Shown here piece by piece: positions 9,834 through 21,418 of a stretch of DNA of 64,000 nucleotides; position 1 is the stretch's first letter; each line of letters opens with the position of its first letter. The notes beneath the pieces were generated by a model, which did no database searches, was not told the DNA's origin, and worked only from the letters and a program-made list of their open reading frames with translations. This DNA comes from Areca catechu. Lineage: Eukaryota > Streptophyta > Magnoliopsida > Arecales > Arecaceae. The DNA lies in contig JAHSVC010000034.1 in NCBI GenBank assembly GCA_021397845.1, positions 2,728,001-2,792,000 on the forward strand. Reading direction: 5' to 3'. The translations under genes and the position numbers were made by a program.

Positions 9834-9859
9834 AATTTTATATTATGTAATTAATTGTT

Positions 9860-9968
9860 GGAGGTCGATACTTGAGTTTTCAGAGGTCGACACTTGAGGT
9901 CGACACCTAAGTTATGGAGGTCGACACTTGAGGTCGACCCTGAAAATTCTCAGAGGTCGACACTTGAA
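9860..9968 (+). repeat. GTCGAC motif array in the env-like leader, second copy
   Basis: Six units in the same order as at 376-486; the first has changed from GTCGAC to GTCGAT. Confidence 0.85.
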
Positions 9969-10414
9969 CGGAAACCTGTTTTTTAAAACCCGTCCGCAAG
10001 CCTTGTTTTTCCAATTTTTTCTTTCCTCTCCTTCGTGTGGTCCCCTCCAACATTCCTAAATCCTAAATAGTAGATTTCCACCATTCTCCCTCAACTTTTG
10101 GGAAATCCTCTCCTCTCCTCTTGCATTTCTTCGATTCAACCCTCTTTTTGACCGTACTTTTGATTTGGACAACCGAAAGCCTTCGGATCTATCTACCCGC
10201 TAATCCCGGTTGTTTTTCAATAGAAAATACTTGTTTCTACCCTCCGTTTCTTACTTTTTCTCCATTTATTCTCTATTTTTCCCACTCTCACAAACCCTAT
10301 TTCCCCATTTCACATTCCTCTCTTCTTCTCAATCCGCGAACCTCTCTTTCCCTCTCTTTTCCTCTTAGCCTTACCTCTTTGCATTTCTCCCTAAGTTACC
10401 CCTCCTCCTTACAC

Positions 10415-12186
10415 ATGGGTCCGAGAAAACACCAGGCAGTAAGGAAAAGGAGATTGGAACAGGGGCAGGGTAGTACTGAGCGGCGAAGGAAAGTCAGACA
10501 TGAGCGTGAGCCGACCCCAGAGCCACCTGCACCAGTGCCAGCCAGCCTAGTCCGGAAGAGCATTGCTAGTGGTAGGCGCGTAGATATTCCATTCTAGGAT
10601 CAGCATCACTTCTTCATTGGAGATGTGCTGAGAGATGCAGGTCTGGTCCATTTTTGTACGATGTCCGAGAGATTCTACCCAGACCTCATCAGGGAGTTCT
10701 ATGGATCCATGGCCACTGATGGCATAGATGGTCTGCTACAGTTCGAGGGATCGAGATTCCAGTGACACCTGAGGTCATCAGTCGCATCTGGAGGATTCCA
10801 CTTCATGGCACCTGCTGCCACTACGATCAGCGACAGAGAGCACGCCTTCAGGTGTATCCTAGAGTGAGGATGTTAGCGGCATTTCCACAGTGTCTGCTAA
10901 CCAGCTTTCACTAGAGATGAGAGTGCTGCATCACATCATCGCCGTATCTTGATCCGAAGAGCGGGAGATTTGATTTTATCACTGAGCGTGAGCTGGTGTT
11001 GATGGTGTCCCTGAGCCAGCGGACTCCCATCAACCTCCCCAGGATCATGCTTCAGCAGATGGGTGAGGCAGCTTCTCACAGGAGACTCGTTCAGCCGTAC
11101 GGTATGGGACTGACTCAGATATTCAGAGAGCATGGTGTCTCATTCGACGGCATACCCTTCAGTCAGCTACAGCACACAGATACTTATGGAGAGAAATCCC
11201 TACATAGGATGGGATTTTGACTGATCAGTGATCGATGGGTACGACGAGAGTCTGGCCAGGAGCCAGATGAGGAGGATGAGATCCGAGCTGCTGAGGCAGG
11301 GCCTTCAGGGCCTACTGATCATGGTACACCTCCTCGCCCAGCACCGGAGACAGAGACTGCGGAGCCTGAGCCATTCACGCCACCACCTTCATCAGCTCCG
11401 GCACCTACTATCACTGCGACACCACGGAGGACTTCAGTGAGGATATCGGACTTTGAGCAGCGAGTGACTGATCAGATTTCAGAGGTCCGGACAGAGATCA
11501 CTGGTGTACGGCAGGAGCTTCATGATCTGCGGATACACCAGACACACGCATTAGTGCTCTTTCAGCTAGTATGGATACAGGATTCAGACAGATCCTCAGC
11601 TTACTGAGATTAGCACTGCCATCAGGGACTGCAGATCCGACAGTATCTCCCCACATGATGATGATGATGATGATGGTGATGATGATGCTGATGACTCTAG
11701 TGGATACAGTGACAGTGATGGAGATCAGCTTGGAGCAGGTAGATCTGATGTTTCACCTGCAGAGCCGATACCAGAGATTCCCCCTTCAGCTGATCCTCCT
11801 TCCACTGATTTTCCGAGTTCAGATCCTCCAGCCACAGCTGTGCCAATTGATATTGAGCCTACAGAGTCACTATTTGAGACTATCACTGGGATTCCGGATG
11901 ACATAGATGAGCATACAGAGACAGACATCGATGATCCCACAGCTTATGAGCTAGTCAGCAGGCAGACTCCAGCTCAGTCTACTCAGCATGCTGATCCGTC
12001 CACTCCTTCAGCTACTGCCTCTGTCTCAACTTCTGTGGAGCCCTTACCTAGGACTTATAGATCTCGTAGGACTACCCCTAGGTCTGGTCCCTCTCTGAGG
12101 ATCGGAGTTCCTCACATAGGACCCCAAAATCCTCATCTAGGATCATGGCTCCTGTATCTTTTGACATACCTTCTGATGAGGAGTAG
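10415..12186 (+). pseudogene. env-like ORF of family A, second copy (premature stop, frameshifts)
   Basis: Counterpart of 934-2711. The N-terminal segment from ATG 10415 is intact here, but a TGG codon has become TAG at 10595-10597 and several single-base gains and losses follow (for example near 10723, 10811 and 10864). The later stretches still show the plant-transposon-like domain, the coiled coil, the Asp run (about 11655-11695) and the Ser/Pro-rich tail up to TAG 12184-12186. The lesions differ from those of copy 1, so the two copies broke separately, unless some of the indels are sequencing errors. Confidence 0.75.
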
Positions 12187-12784
12187 CCTCATAGTTTTAT
12201 TGTTGTACTTAGTTTGCTTGTGTATGATTGCTGTATCAGTATCTTGTGCCTACTTATAGGCAATTTTGTAACTGTATACTTGTTTTATCTATCTTGTGAC
12301 TTTTATCAATATTGTGACATTTTGTGACATTTTATCTGATACCAGCTCTCAATATTTAAAAACCCTCAAGTTTAAAATGCTTTATTATATTGAATGCACA
12401 AATTGAGGGGGAGCATGTATTCTATGCACCTAAATACTTCATTATAATTGAACATAAGTCTCATTACTATATCTTTCTCTATAACAATAAACTTTTTGAT
12501 TCTTGACAAAAAGGGGGAGTAGAAAAGTAGAAAGTATATATGTATTTATGAGACTCCATCTTATGAGTAGTAAGTTTTATATGATTCTTATCTTTTTTGA
12601 CTTATGAGAATGTTTTCACAAAAAGAAAGAAATAAATGAAAAGTAAATCTTTTTGACTCTTGAGAATATTTTCACAAAATTTTATGATACACTCTTGCAT
12701 GAAAGGATACTTTGAAAATTTTTATTATTGCTATATTTTGCTCTTGGACTTAATTGCATATATACTCAAGGTTTTGTCATCATC
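12187..12784 (+). other. Noncoding region between env-like ORF and PPT, second copy
   Basis: Repeats 2712-3317 with small indels, including the two extra PPT-like purine runs. No gene seen. Confidence 0.6.
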
Positions 12785-12797
12785 AAAAAGGGGGAGA
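12785..12797 (+). other. Polypurine tract before LTR2
   Basis: AAAAAGGGGGAGA lies next to the intact LTR start TGTTGG. Confidence 0.88.
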
Positions 12798-12798
12798 T

Positions 12799-14330
12799 TG
12801 TTGGCTTTGACTCCTTAGTTTGATGATTAACAAAAGGTTGAGTATATGTTTGGACTAATGTTTAATCTCAAGATAAAGTTTCAGGACTTAGGTTATTCAA
12901 AAAGAGTATCATAAGGACAATGATGAAACTAAGTTTACCTGATTGGAAATGAGCTCTTCTACCTTGAACAAGATCAAAATTCTCATATGGACCTTATTGT
13001 TAAGAAATATTTTGACAAAAGAAACAAAGGCTTAAAGAAACTCAAGCATGGCACGCATATCTCAAGAGTTTCAGAAAAATTCAGATCAGAGGTCGACCCC
13101 CAGAGGTCGACACCTTGTCAAAGGTCGACCACCAGAGGTCGACTCATGAAGAAAAGGAAAGTTCAGCATGGCCGGCACGGCAAAGTCTCAGTGGCACGCT
13201 TCAGAGGTCGACCACAGAGGTCAACACTGTCCAGAGGTCGACACCAGAGGTCGACTCATAACCTGAGAATTCAAATGGGCAGAACTATGGTATTCTGAAC
13301 TTTTGCCTAAACTTACTGGAGGTCGACTCATGAGGTCGACACTTGATCCGGAGGTCGACTCATGAGGTCGACTCATGGCATAACGGCTAGTTTTTCTGAA
13401 CTTCTGATTTGATTTCCAACGGCCATAAACGGCCATATTTTGAATCTAACGGTCTTGTGGAGTTGTTTCAGCATGAATGAGGTATTTAACCTCCACCAAA
13501 CTTCAAAAAAGACAAGGAGACAAAGTGAAAAAGTGTTGATTCAAAGTACAAAGCCTTCAATCACTTCCAAGCAAAAAGAGTGAGAAAACCAAGAGATTCC
13601 CTAGCCAAAAAGTCTTCCATCTTTGAGGAATCCAACATTCAAGTGTTTGGCATTTAGTGAGGTCCAAAGATTCCAAGGGAAAAGGCTTGAAGAGTCTCCA
13701 TCAAGAGCTTCAACGAATTTATTATTGCTCAAAAGGAGTTTGTTTAGTTTTAATTCATTGTATTCATACTCTTTGTCTTTAGCTAGTTTCAAGGGAATTT
13801 GAAACTAGAGTGAGTTTGTTGGTGAGCCAATTGATAAAACCAACTAGGGTTGCTTGTTAGCCCGAAGCCAAAACAAGTGAGTAAGGTTTGTTGGTGATCC
13901 AATTGATAAAACCAACTAGGGTTGCTTGTTAGCCCGAAGCCAAAACAAGTGAGTAGGTTTGTGGTGATCCAATTGATAAAACCAACTAGGGTTGCTTGTT
14001 AGCCCGAAGCCAAAACAAGTGTGTAAGGTTTTGACTTGTGAGCCTGGTAAAACAAGTCGGCTGTAATCTAAAGATTATAGTGAAATTCCCAAGTGGAGCT
14101 TGGGGAGTGGATGTAGGTGCTAGGTGCACCGAACCACTATATTTCTTGTGTATTTGCATTGCCTTTCTCTTAACTTCTTTAGCTCTTTAATTGCCATTTT
14201 ATTTCATTGCTTCCGTTGCACAATTCTTAAAGCACTATCACTCTCACCTTAAAACTTGATAGCACATATATTGCCTAAATTTTTAAATACCCAATTCACC
14301 CCCCCTCTTGGGCACCATATCTGGGCAACA
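12799..14330 (+). repeat. LTR2 of family A
   Basis: 1532 bp, TGTTG at the start and CAACA at the end. It carries the U3 GTCGAC array (about 13086-13378, about twelve units), MSA-like sites (13415-13425 and 13445-13455), TATTTAA at 13483-13489 and the 72-bp repeat/hairpin array (13818-14058). The gap from the last MSA-like site to TATTTAA is again 27 bp. It is followed by a PBS, so it also acts as a 5' LTR. Confidence 0.93.
13415..13489 (+). promoter_or_regulatory. MSA-like motifs and TATA box in LTR2
   Basis: TCCAACGGCCA at 13415-13425, TCTAACGGTCT at 13445-13455 and TATTTAA at 13483-13489 repeat the arrangement in LTR1. Confidence 0.55.
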
Positions 14331-14332
14331 AG

Positions 14333-14344
14333 TGGTATCAGAGC
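14333..14344 (+). other. Primer binding site of the third copy
   Basis: TGGTATCAGAGC two bases after LTR2, identical to 4846-4857. Confidence 0.93.
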
Positions 14345-14386
14345 ACCGGTACTCTCTTGTAGGTCCAACGATCTTGAGTGAAATAC

Positions 14387-15264
14387 ATGGCCGCCCCAAT
14401 TGGAATGGGTATAGTGAAGGACAAGCATCAAATCGTCCTCCTTTCTTTAATGGCACAAACTACACTATTGGAAAAATCGTATGCGTATTTATTTACAAGC
14501 TGTAGATTATCATATTTGGAGAGTAATCACTAAAGGGCCTCATCAGCCCACTCACTTGGTTAATGGCATTATCACCCCAAAATCTGAGAAGAATGGGATG
14601 ACAATGACATCAAACAAGCTGAGTTTAAATGCTAAGGCGATGAATTTGTTATTCTGTGCACTTGATCCTAGTGAATTCAACAGAATATCAAATTGTATTT
14701 CCGCCAAAGAAATTTGGGATACACTGAGGTTACCCATGAGGGTACACACCAAGTGAAGACCACTAAGGTGAACATGCTCATTCATACGTATGAGATGTTC
14801 AGGATGGAAACCAACTGAAAGCATAAGTGAAATGTATACTAGATTTACAATATAGTAAATGGTATGAGGAGTTTGGGAAAAATTATATCATGGTGAACTG
14901 GTTAACAAACTTCTCAGGTCTCTTCCGGCTTCATGGGATGCGAAAGTTACAGCCATAGAAGAAGCCAAGGATGTCAACACTCTACCTCTCGAGCAGCTTC
15001 TTGGATCACTGATGACCTACGAGCTTTCACTAAAGCAGAAAACAGTGGACAATGACAAGAAAAAGAAAGCCATAGCCTTCAAGTCCACTACAAAGAAGAG
15101 TCAAGTGATGAATCTGAGGAAGAAGATGATGATGAGAGACAGCCCTAATTACAAGAAAATTTAAAAGATTCATGAGAAGAAAGAAGGGCTCTACAAGAAA
15201 AGGCCACAAAAAGGTGATCACAACAAGGAGAAGGAGAAAGAGAAAGAAAGGGATCCACCCATCT
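14387..15264 (+). pseudogene. gag: gag of family A, third copy (truncated, frameshifted)
   Basis: Starts at ATG 14387 like copy 2, but carries many single-base losses and gains (for example near 14415, 14465, 14590, 14620, 14730 and 14810) and ends at the junction with D before the zinc knuckle. It keeps the five-A run at about 15206-15210 that is four A in copy 2, so here it preserves the frame that copy 2 lost. Confidence 0.8.
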
Positions 15265-17425
15265 CAATCCATATTGCTCAATCTTAAAGAGCTTTATGGA
15301 GAGCTGGTCGGATGCTCGATATGAGACATCGAAGCAGTTGTTCGAGCATGGATGAGTGAGGGCTCTTCTGTTCAGGCACATGTCCTCAAGATGATGACCT
15401 GATCACTCGATTAGGTCAATAGGGATTTGTGATGGATGAAGAACTAAATTAGGACTTGATCCTATAGTTACTTATAGATTCCTTCTCATAGTTGTTATAA
15501 AATATTACATGAACAAACTAAATATATCATTATCTGAGTTGTTGAATATGCTCAAGACAATAGAAAATCACTTTAAAGGTGATAAAGCTCAGCTTCTTCT
15601 AGTTAATGGATGGAAGAAGCAGGCAATGAAGAATGGTTCAAAGAGAAAAAGGAACCCTAAAAGTAGCTTCTAGAAGAGAAAATAGGCAATGAAGCTCTCT
15701 GCTGATGGAACATGCTATCATTATGGGAAGTAAGGGCATTAGAAGAAGAATTGCAAGTTATATCTTGCAAGTTGAAGCATGATGCTGGTGGACCATCAAA
15801 AGGTTTGCACACGATAAAACAAACTTGTCATTAAGTTCTTTAGCTTCTGATACATGGATATTGGATACCACATATGGGTCTCCTATTTGCAAGTCATTGC
15901 AAGGGTTATAGAGACCTAGAAGCTTGAAGAAAGAGAAATGATGTGAATATCACTTATCTTTGGCATTGCCATTTGGGTCATATCAGAGAGTCCATGATAA
16001 ATAAATTATACAAAGAAAATTTCTATGAACCTTTTGATCTTGAGTCATTAGGAACTTGTAGTCTTGTCTCATGGGTAAGATAACCAAGTCTCCATTCACA
16101 GGACATGGAGAGAGAGAAATTGAGTTGTTAGGTCTAATACACACAGATGTGTGTGGTCCTATGACTCCTAGGCCAAAGGAGGATACTCTTATTTATCAGT
16201 TTTATTGATGACTTATAAGGTTCGGATATGTGTATCTTATGAAACACAAGTCCGAAGCCTTTAAAAAATTCAAAGAGTATCAAAGTATGGTTGGAAAGTA
16301 TTAAAATCCTTCGATCTGATAGAGAAGGAGAATACTTGTCTAGTAAATTTTTCAATCATCTTAAAGACAAAGGCATACTCTCTGAATGGACTCGTTCATA
16401 CACAACACAGCTAAATGGTGTAGCAGAAAGGAGGAACCGAACCTTGTTGGACATGGTATGGCCCATGATATGCTTTACAGATCTTCCAGTATCCTTCTGG
16501 GGTTATGCCTTCGGGTTATGCCCTAAAGACTGCTACCTACATATTGAATAGGGTGCCATCAAAAGCAGTTAATAGAACTCCATATGAATTATGGAAAGGG
16601 AGAAGGCCAAGTCTTAAGTATTTTAAGATTTGGGTTATCCTGCTTATATCAAGAATGTTTTTGGACATAAGCTAAGTGCTAGGGCTGACAAGTGCAGGTT
16701 TGTAGGATATCCTAAAGAAAGTATGGGTTACCTTTTCTAATACCCTACTAAGTAGAACGTCTTTGTCAGTAGGCATGCCACATTCTTGGAAAAGGAGTTT
16801 ATCTAAGAAAAGGGCAATGAGAGGATATTTGAACTAGAAGAAGTTCAAATTACACCTGAAGCAATTCCTCAACCAGATGTTCCTAAGGTTCAGGAACAAC
16901 TACAACACACACCTCCTCTCCATAGGTCAGAGAGAGTGTGAAGTGCACCTCTCAGATATGGTTTTGTTATTGGGAATGATAATGAAACCAGTACCATACA
17001 GGATGATGATCCTATAACCTATACAGAAGCTATCACGAGTGGAGACTCTGACAAAATAGCTATAAGCCATGAAATTTGAGATGGACTCCATGTACTCTAA
17101 TCAAGTTTGGACATTAGTAGATCCACTTGAGAGAGTAAACCCAATTAGGTGTACATGGGTCTTCAAGAAGAAGATTGGAGTAGATGGTCAAGTAGAGACC
17201 TACAAGGCTAGGCTGGTGGCAAAAGGTTTTAGATAAAAATATGGTGTTGACTATGATGAAATTTTTACTAGTAGCCATGCTCAAGTCCATTCAGATAATG
17301 CTTGCCATAGCTGCATACTATGACTATGAAATCTGGTAGATGGATGTAAAGACTACTTTCCTTAATGGATATCTTGAGGAAAAAGTCTATATGTTACAAC
17401 CAGAGGGGTTTGTCTCAAGTTAGAG
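15265..17425 (+). pseudogene. Copia element D, gag to RT part (degenerate)
   Basis: Ty1/copia polyprotein relic with many stops. It begins inside gag (LKELYGELVG and an EGSSVQAHVLKM stretch typical of copia gag), has a damaged zinc knuckle near 15710-15755, protease remains (about 15850), the integrase zinc region and core (LIHTDVCGPMT near 16135; LRSDREGEYLSSKFF near 16312; GVAERRNRTLLDMV near 16417), a linker, and the start of reverse transcriptase up to the QPEGF motif (about 17410). The first third of gag and the 5' LTR are missing. About 100 codons of RT that should follow QPEGF are absent before the second piece at 29778. Related to element C in sequence. Confidence 0.8.
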
Positions 17426-17431
17426 ACAAAC
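17408..17431 (+). repeat. Short foldback at the D interruption point
   Basis: GTTTGTCTC and GAGACAAAC form a perfect 9-bp inverted repeat around a 6-base loop, exactly where D coding sequence stops. Confidence 0.6.
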
Positions 17432-17645
17432 TGTTAGAGTTTGGTGACCAGGACGGAAGCATAAATTTCAAAAATTTATTATGAAACCACTACCAAAACC
17501 CTTAATCCAAGACCTCCTTACTAGGAATTAAAACATATAAACATGCATATATGATATAAACTAGAGTTTAGGCACCAACCTGAACCATTAGTATCCAATC
17601 CGATGAAGAAAATCTTGATTCAGCCTTCTTCTCCACCAGATGCCC
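17432..17645 (-). repeat. LTR end fragment, copia type, minus orientation
   Basis: On the minus strand the sequence ends CTCTAACA and just before this resembles the end of the D LTR (CTTCC...CCTGG...ACC...AACTCT; compare 33045-33090). It is read as the last 210 bp of a copia LTR in reverse orientation, joined to the PPT of LTR E. Confidence 0.45.
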
Positions 17646-17657
17646 AAAAGGGAGAGA
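17646..17657 (+). other. Polypurine tract before LTR E
   Basis: AAAAGGGAGAGA lies directly before the TGTTGACC start of LTR E, so a short 3' internal remnant of the E element is kept. Confidence 0.7.
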
Positions 17658-18056
17658 TTGTTGACCTCTTGAGTGATTTTGATGATAACAAAATATTGGA
17701 GCATGCACATATATTACTAACTACTCTCAAGTGTTTACAAGTTTTGTAGGATGATCTTATTGATTATCAATTGCTCCTACTTTATTCTATTGAGTGTGTT
17801 AAGTAATATTATATGAGTGTTATGTAAAGAAGAACCCCTTAAAAAACATTCTAAAATCATGAAGCTGGGTTACTTCATGAGTGTTGTGCTCTAGACTTTA
17901 TTTGAGTTGGTTTGTATCAAATGTTTGAGAGTTTTGGTGAGAGTGTTCTTAAGTTGATTGTAAAATTCCTGAAGAACTCACTCGAGCTAACCCAACCAGA
18001 ATAAGAGCCAACTCTATCTCGTGGCATACACTGAGGATTCTGGCATGCAACAATCT

Positions 18057-18490
18057 GAGCCGACTCGAGGGAATCCGAGTCGACTCGAGTATATCAGAGT
18101 CGACTCATCCAGAGTCCAGTTATGAAAATTTCTGAGAATAAGCTAGGCGAGTCGTTCCCAACAAGAATGAGCGGACTCTGCCAGAATAAATTTTGAAGAC
18201 CTATGAAAGCGAGCCGACCCAAACTACAATGAGCCGACTCCTTTAAAGTGAAGAATTCTGATATGAAAGATCGAGTCGACCCAAGTAGAAGCGAGCCGAC
18301 TCCTCGAGTATATTGATTTCAACGATGGAAGTTTGAGCCGACCCAAATGGACATGAGCCGACTCGTCCAGAGTGACGATCCTGCACCCTGAGAAAAAGAG
18401 CCGACCCTGCTGAAGAAGTGGTGACTCGACCATACGACTCGAAGGATCCGAGCTAACTCGAAGAAATCGAGCCGACTCGAGTGTCGATTT
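18057..18490 (+). repeat. GTCGAC/GCCGAC motif array in U3 of LTR E
   Basis: About eighteen units built on GAG(T/C)CGACTC, among them the palindrome GAGTCGACTC. Many are paired 20-40 bp apart. It holds the same place relative to the TATA box as the arrays of families A and H. Confidence 0.8.
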
Positions 18491-18540
18491 CAGGTACATA
18501 ATGGCTCATTCCATATTTCTTTTTTAAATGCAAAATGTGC

Positions 18541-18617
18541 TCCAACAGCTAGTTTTCGAATCCCAATGAACTGCAATGGCTATATCCTTCAGAAACAAGT
18601 ACAAGAGACCATATAAA
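18541..18617 (+). promoter_or_regulatory. Decayed MSA-like site and TATA box in LTR E
   Basis: TCCAACAGCTA (18541-18551) differs from the MSA consensus only by AACAG for AACGG, a change expected from decay of a methylated CpG. TATAAA lies at 18612-18617. Confidence 0.4.
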
Positions 18618-18891
18618 GGGATTCAAAAGCAGTGATTAAAAAGGATGCTTAATTGAATACAAAAAAGTTTTCTTTTTGAGCACAAGTGAGCATTCAAGAT
18701 AGTCTTCATTCTTCACCAACTCCCATCTAAAGATTGAAGCATTCATTGAAGAAAGAAAGGAAGCCACTCAAGTGCATTTAAGCAAAGTTAAAGAAGGCTT
18801 CATCAGCACTACAGCTGTAACTATCCGACAACAAAGAGTTTGTCATTTATTTTGCAATTACTTTCAACTTCTTTGTGAGTTGTTTGGGTTA

Positions 18892-19041
18892 TTGGTGAGC
18901 CAGATTTAAAACCAAATAGGTTATTGGTGATCCTATGCTAAAACCAAGAGTTGGGTTTCTTTGGTGCTCCCGTTTTAAAATCAAAGGGTGTTGAGTTTCT
19001 TTGGTGCTCCCATTTTAAAATCAAGGGACTTGGTTCTAGGT
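18892..19041 (+). repeat. RNA hairpin array in LTR E (part before C)
   Basis: Successive hairpins TTGGT/ACCAA (18892-18915 and 18924-18947), CTTTGGT/ATCAAAG (18959-18986) and CTTTGGT/ATCAAGG (18999-19026), then the first arm CTAGGT (19036-19041) of a hairpin whose loop holds the C insertion. Its other arm ACCTAG is at 29229-29234, and GATTGT/ACAATC follows at 29245-29267. Confidence 0.7.
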
Positions 19042-19046
19042 AATCC
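19042..19046 (+). repeat. Target site duplication of element C (left)
   Basis: AATCC, repeated at 29216-29220 directly after the other end of C. Five bases is the usual copia duplication. Confidence 0.9.
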
Positions 19047-21405
19047 TGAAAGTAAAAATGTGATGCAGGTGCCAACGCTAAGCATGCAACAGCACAGGGA
19101 GCAGGTAAATATTTTAAAATATTTTTAAAATAAATGCAAAAATACCTACTCCGCACAGGATCTAACATATGCAAGATGCATGTATTGGCATGATACAGAT
19201 ATAATATTTATAAACAATTTTATAAATCCAGATCTACATATGCACGAAAATAAAACCCAAAAAACATACCTTATTCCCAGCTGGAATAAGTCTGGGATAA
19301 ACCTGGAATAGACTGGAATAACTGGAATAAAGTTATTCCAGTCATCTTCCACCTGGGCTGAAAACAGGGCTCCGAAAAGTCCCCTGAACACCACCTTCCG
19401 GACCTCCGATCGCTCCCAAATTTGAGCTGTAGATTCTTAAGGAAGTCCTCTTCAATTTGGCACTAGTTTCTGCAAGAAAAACAAAGCCAATAAATGGTCA
19501 AAACTCGCCGAAATCTACTGCACGAAAATGGCAGCAGAACAAAGTAGCTGTCTCCGTCGTTGGATTCGGGCAACTGGAGCGATCCTGGCTCGCGTGGTTT
19601 GCTCCGAGGAGTAGAGTGGTACTCCCTGTAGAGGGGAGACATGCCGGGACTCTCGGATCCGCCTCCACGCACGGTGCTAGCCGCCGGAAGAGGGCTTCAC
19701 GGTCACAGAATTCTGCAGCAGAACTGGGCAGAATTTGAGCTTGAAATAATGGGATTTTCTCTCCCTCTAAGGCTTCTAAACCTAGCCCAAAACCCTCTCC
19801 TTAAGCCTCTCAAAGAAGAGGAATGCCCAGATCTTTTCTTGCTTCCTTTGGATCTCACACGGTGGATAATTGAACTCACGGTGAAACCTTCGTTGAAACT
19901 TCATTTAAAAAAAATAGGGGACGGCTGGGTGGTATAAGAAGGCAGCGGAGAGAGGGAAATAGAGAGGGAGGGAAGGCCAAGAGATAGTGGCAGCCATAAC
20001 ACCCAATTAACAGCCTTAAACCAGGATTAAAAAGTCATTATCAAAACGGTGGAGGGAGAAGAAAAACCCAGCGATTTGGCTTCCTCGGACTCGTTTGGCC
20101 TTTGAAATTCCTTCCAGTGCAAGGCCTTCCAGCAATCGTTTGGACTTCCTCCATTCAAATGACCGTGTAAAACGGTCCATGAAGAAAAAAACATTGGTTC
20201 ATCCAAAACCGGTCCAACCAAAAATGGTCCAATCCCATTAAACCAATTTGGTTCAAACCCAACAGTGGTTCAATCCAATTGAACCTGGTTCAGGGAATAA
20301 AATTGGTTCACACCAATTGGAGGCCGAAACGAACTCTGAATCAGTTCAAAACTGATTCAGAAAAATCTTGGCGCAGTGCTGGTCAACCCGGAATATTTTC
20401 GGTCGACACAGACAAGGGCAAGACGGGGAAAAGAGTGCTAAAAAATACTGTGACCATAAAACCAAGACGATTCCCAATCGTAATCGGTATCCGAATCAGA
20501 GAGTTATCCTCTGTGGCGTGTGACCTCATAGGTTCGAACCTAAACGGTAGCTCTAGAACAATTTCTAGTACCAGCACAGGAAACCATCTAGCAATGGGTC
20601 CCGGCGTCCGGATAGGTCGAAGATGCGGGAGCAAACTATCGAACCTCTGGCATATGGTTACCGTATAATTTATCCTTTTGACCTCTAATGCTCATGACGA
20701 CTGAGATTGGGCTGCCAACCCAGACTGAGTCAGTCGACTACGTTCTCAACCTCGCAAGCCCAGTGACTCTTCACTAGGACTACCCCGGCCGAGGATTTGC
20801 TAAATTGAGATACTGCGAGACATTCAATCCAAACTGTTTGGACAGGTCAATTCCATCTTGGTCCATCACTGCTCCACAAGTACTTGCCTGTACCCAGAAA
20901 CCTTCCATCACCGGATTAAAAATCCGGGTAGTCCGGCACCAAAGCACAGGGAGTTGCTTGCAAGCTACCGCGATGACCTCAGGTCAGAGGGACACATATA
21001 CCCATATCCAATCGTGAGTATCCCTTTGACAGAAAAGGGGCTGCACGGAGTCACGTTCAATGAGATACCACATAACCCACTGTAGATCACATCAGTGTCA
21101 CCATACTCATTTTGTCAAGAGGACAACCAAACGATGTGAACTGCAACAACCTATACTTGATATATTGCCGTCCAGTACAATATATCATTTGGTTGTGAAC
21201 TGGGTTTAAGGACCACTCGATACATCCTCTCTTTATCGAAGTCAGTGTAGCCCTAAGGACTTCATCACTTGGAAAAAGTTCATTTTTAGGGAATCAATAT
21301 GTGATGAGCTGCCAAAAAATAATTTTATTAATTCATAAAATAAATACAGTGCTGAGCACAACCGCCTACAACCCAGGCGATGGCTTTGGGACACATTTCC
21401 CAACA
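19047..21405 (-). repeat. 3' LTR of element C
   Basis: 2359 bp. It matches 26851-29215 along its length. The ORFs seen within it (for example 20279-20668) have no family resemblance and are chance reading frames in LTR sequence. Confidence 0.92.
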
Positions 21406-21418
21406 ACTCCCACTTGTA
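21406..21418 (-). other. Polypurine tract of element C
   Basis: On the minus strand ACAAGTGGGAGT abuts the LTR start TGTTGGG, just after the pol stop. Confidence 0.75.

Larger units (their letters stand above)
3332..14330 (+). mobile_element. Family A SIRE/Maximus-like copia element, second copy (full length, 11.0 kb)
   Basis: LTR1, PBS, gag, pol, env-like ORF, PPT and LTR2 appear in the expected order, giving about 11.0 kb, typical of SIRE-type elements. No target-site duplication can be assigned because both LTRs are shared with neighbouring copies. All ORFs carry lesions. Confidence 0.92.
12799..15264 (+). mobile_element. Family A element, third copy (truncated in gag)
   Basis: LTR2, PBS and the first part of gag only. 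Homology to copy 2 stops at 15264 within the stretch that codes the first zinc knuckle region, where element D sequence starts abruptly. I see no target duplication or LTR end at this junction. Confidence 0.88.

Noticed and set aside
20279..20668. 129-codon ORF on the plus strand
   Set aside because: It lies inside the C LTR, has no family features and is broken in the other LTR copy.
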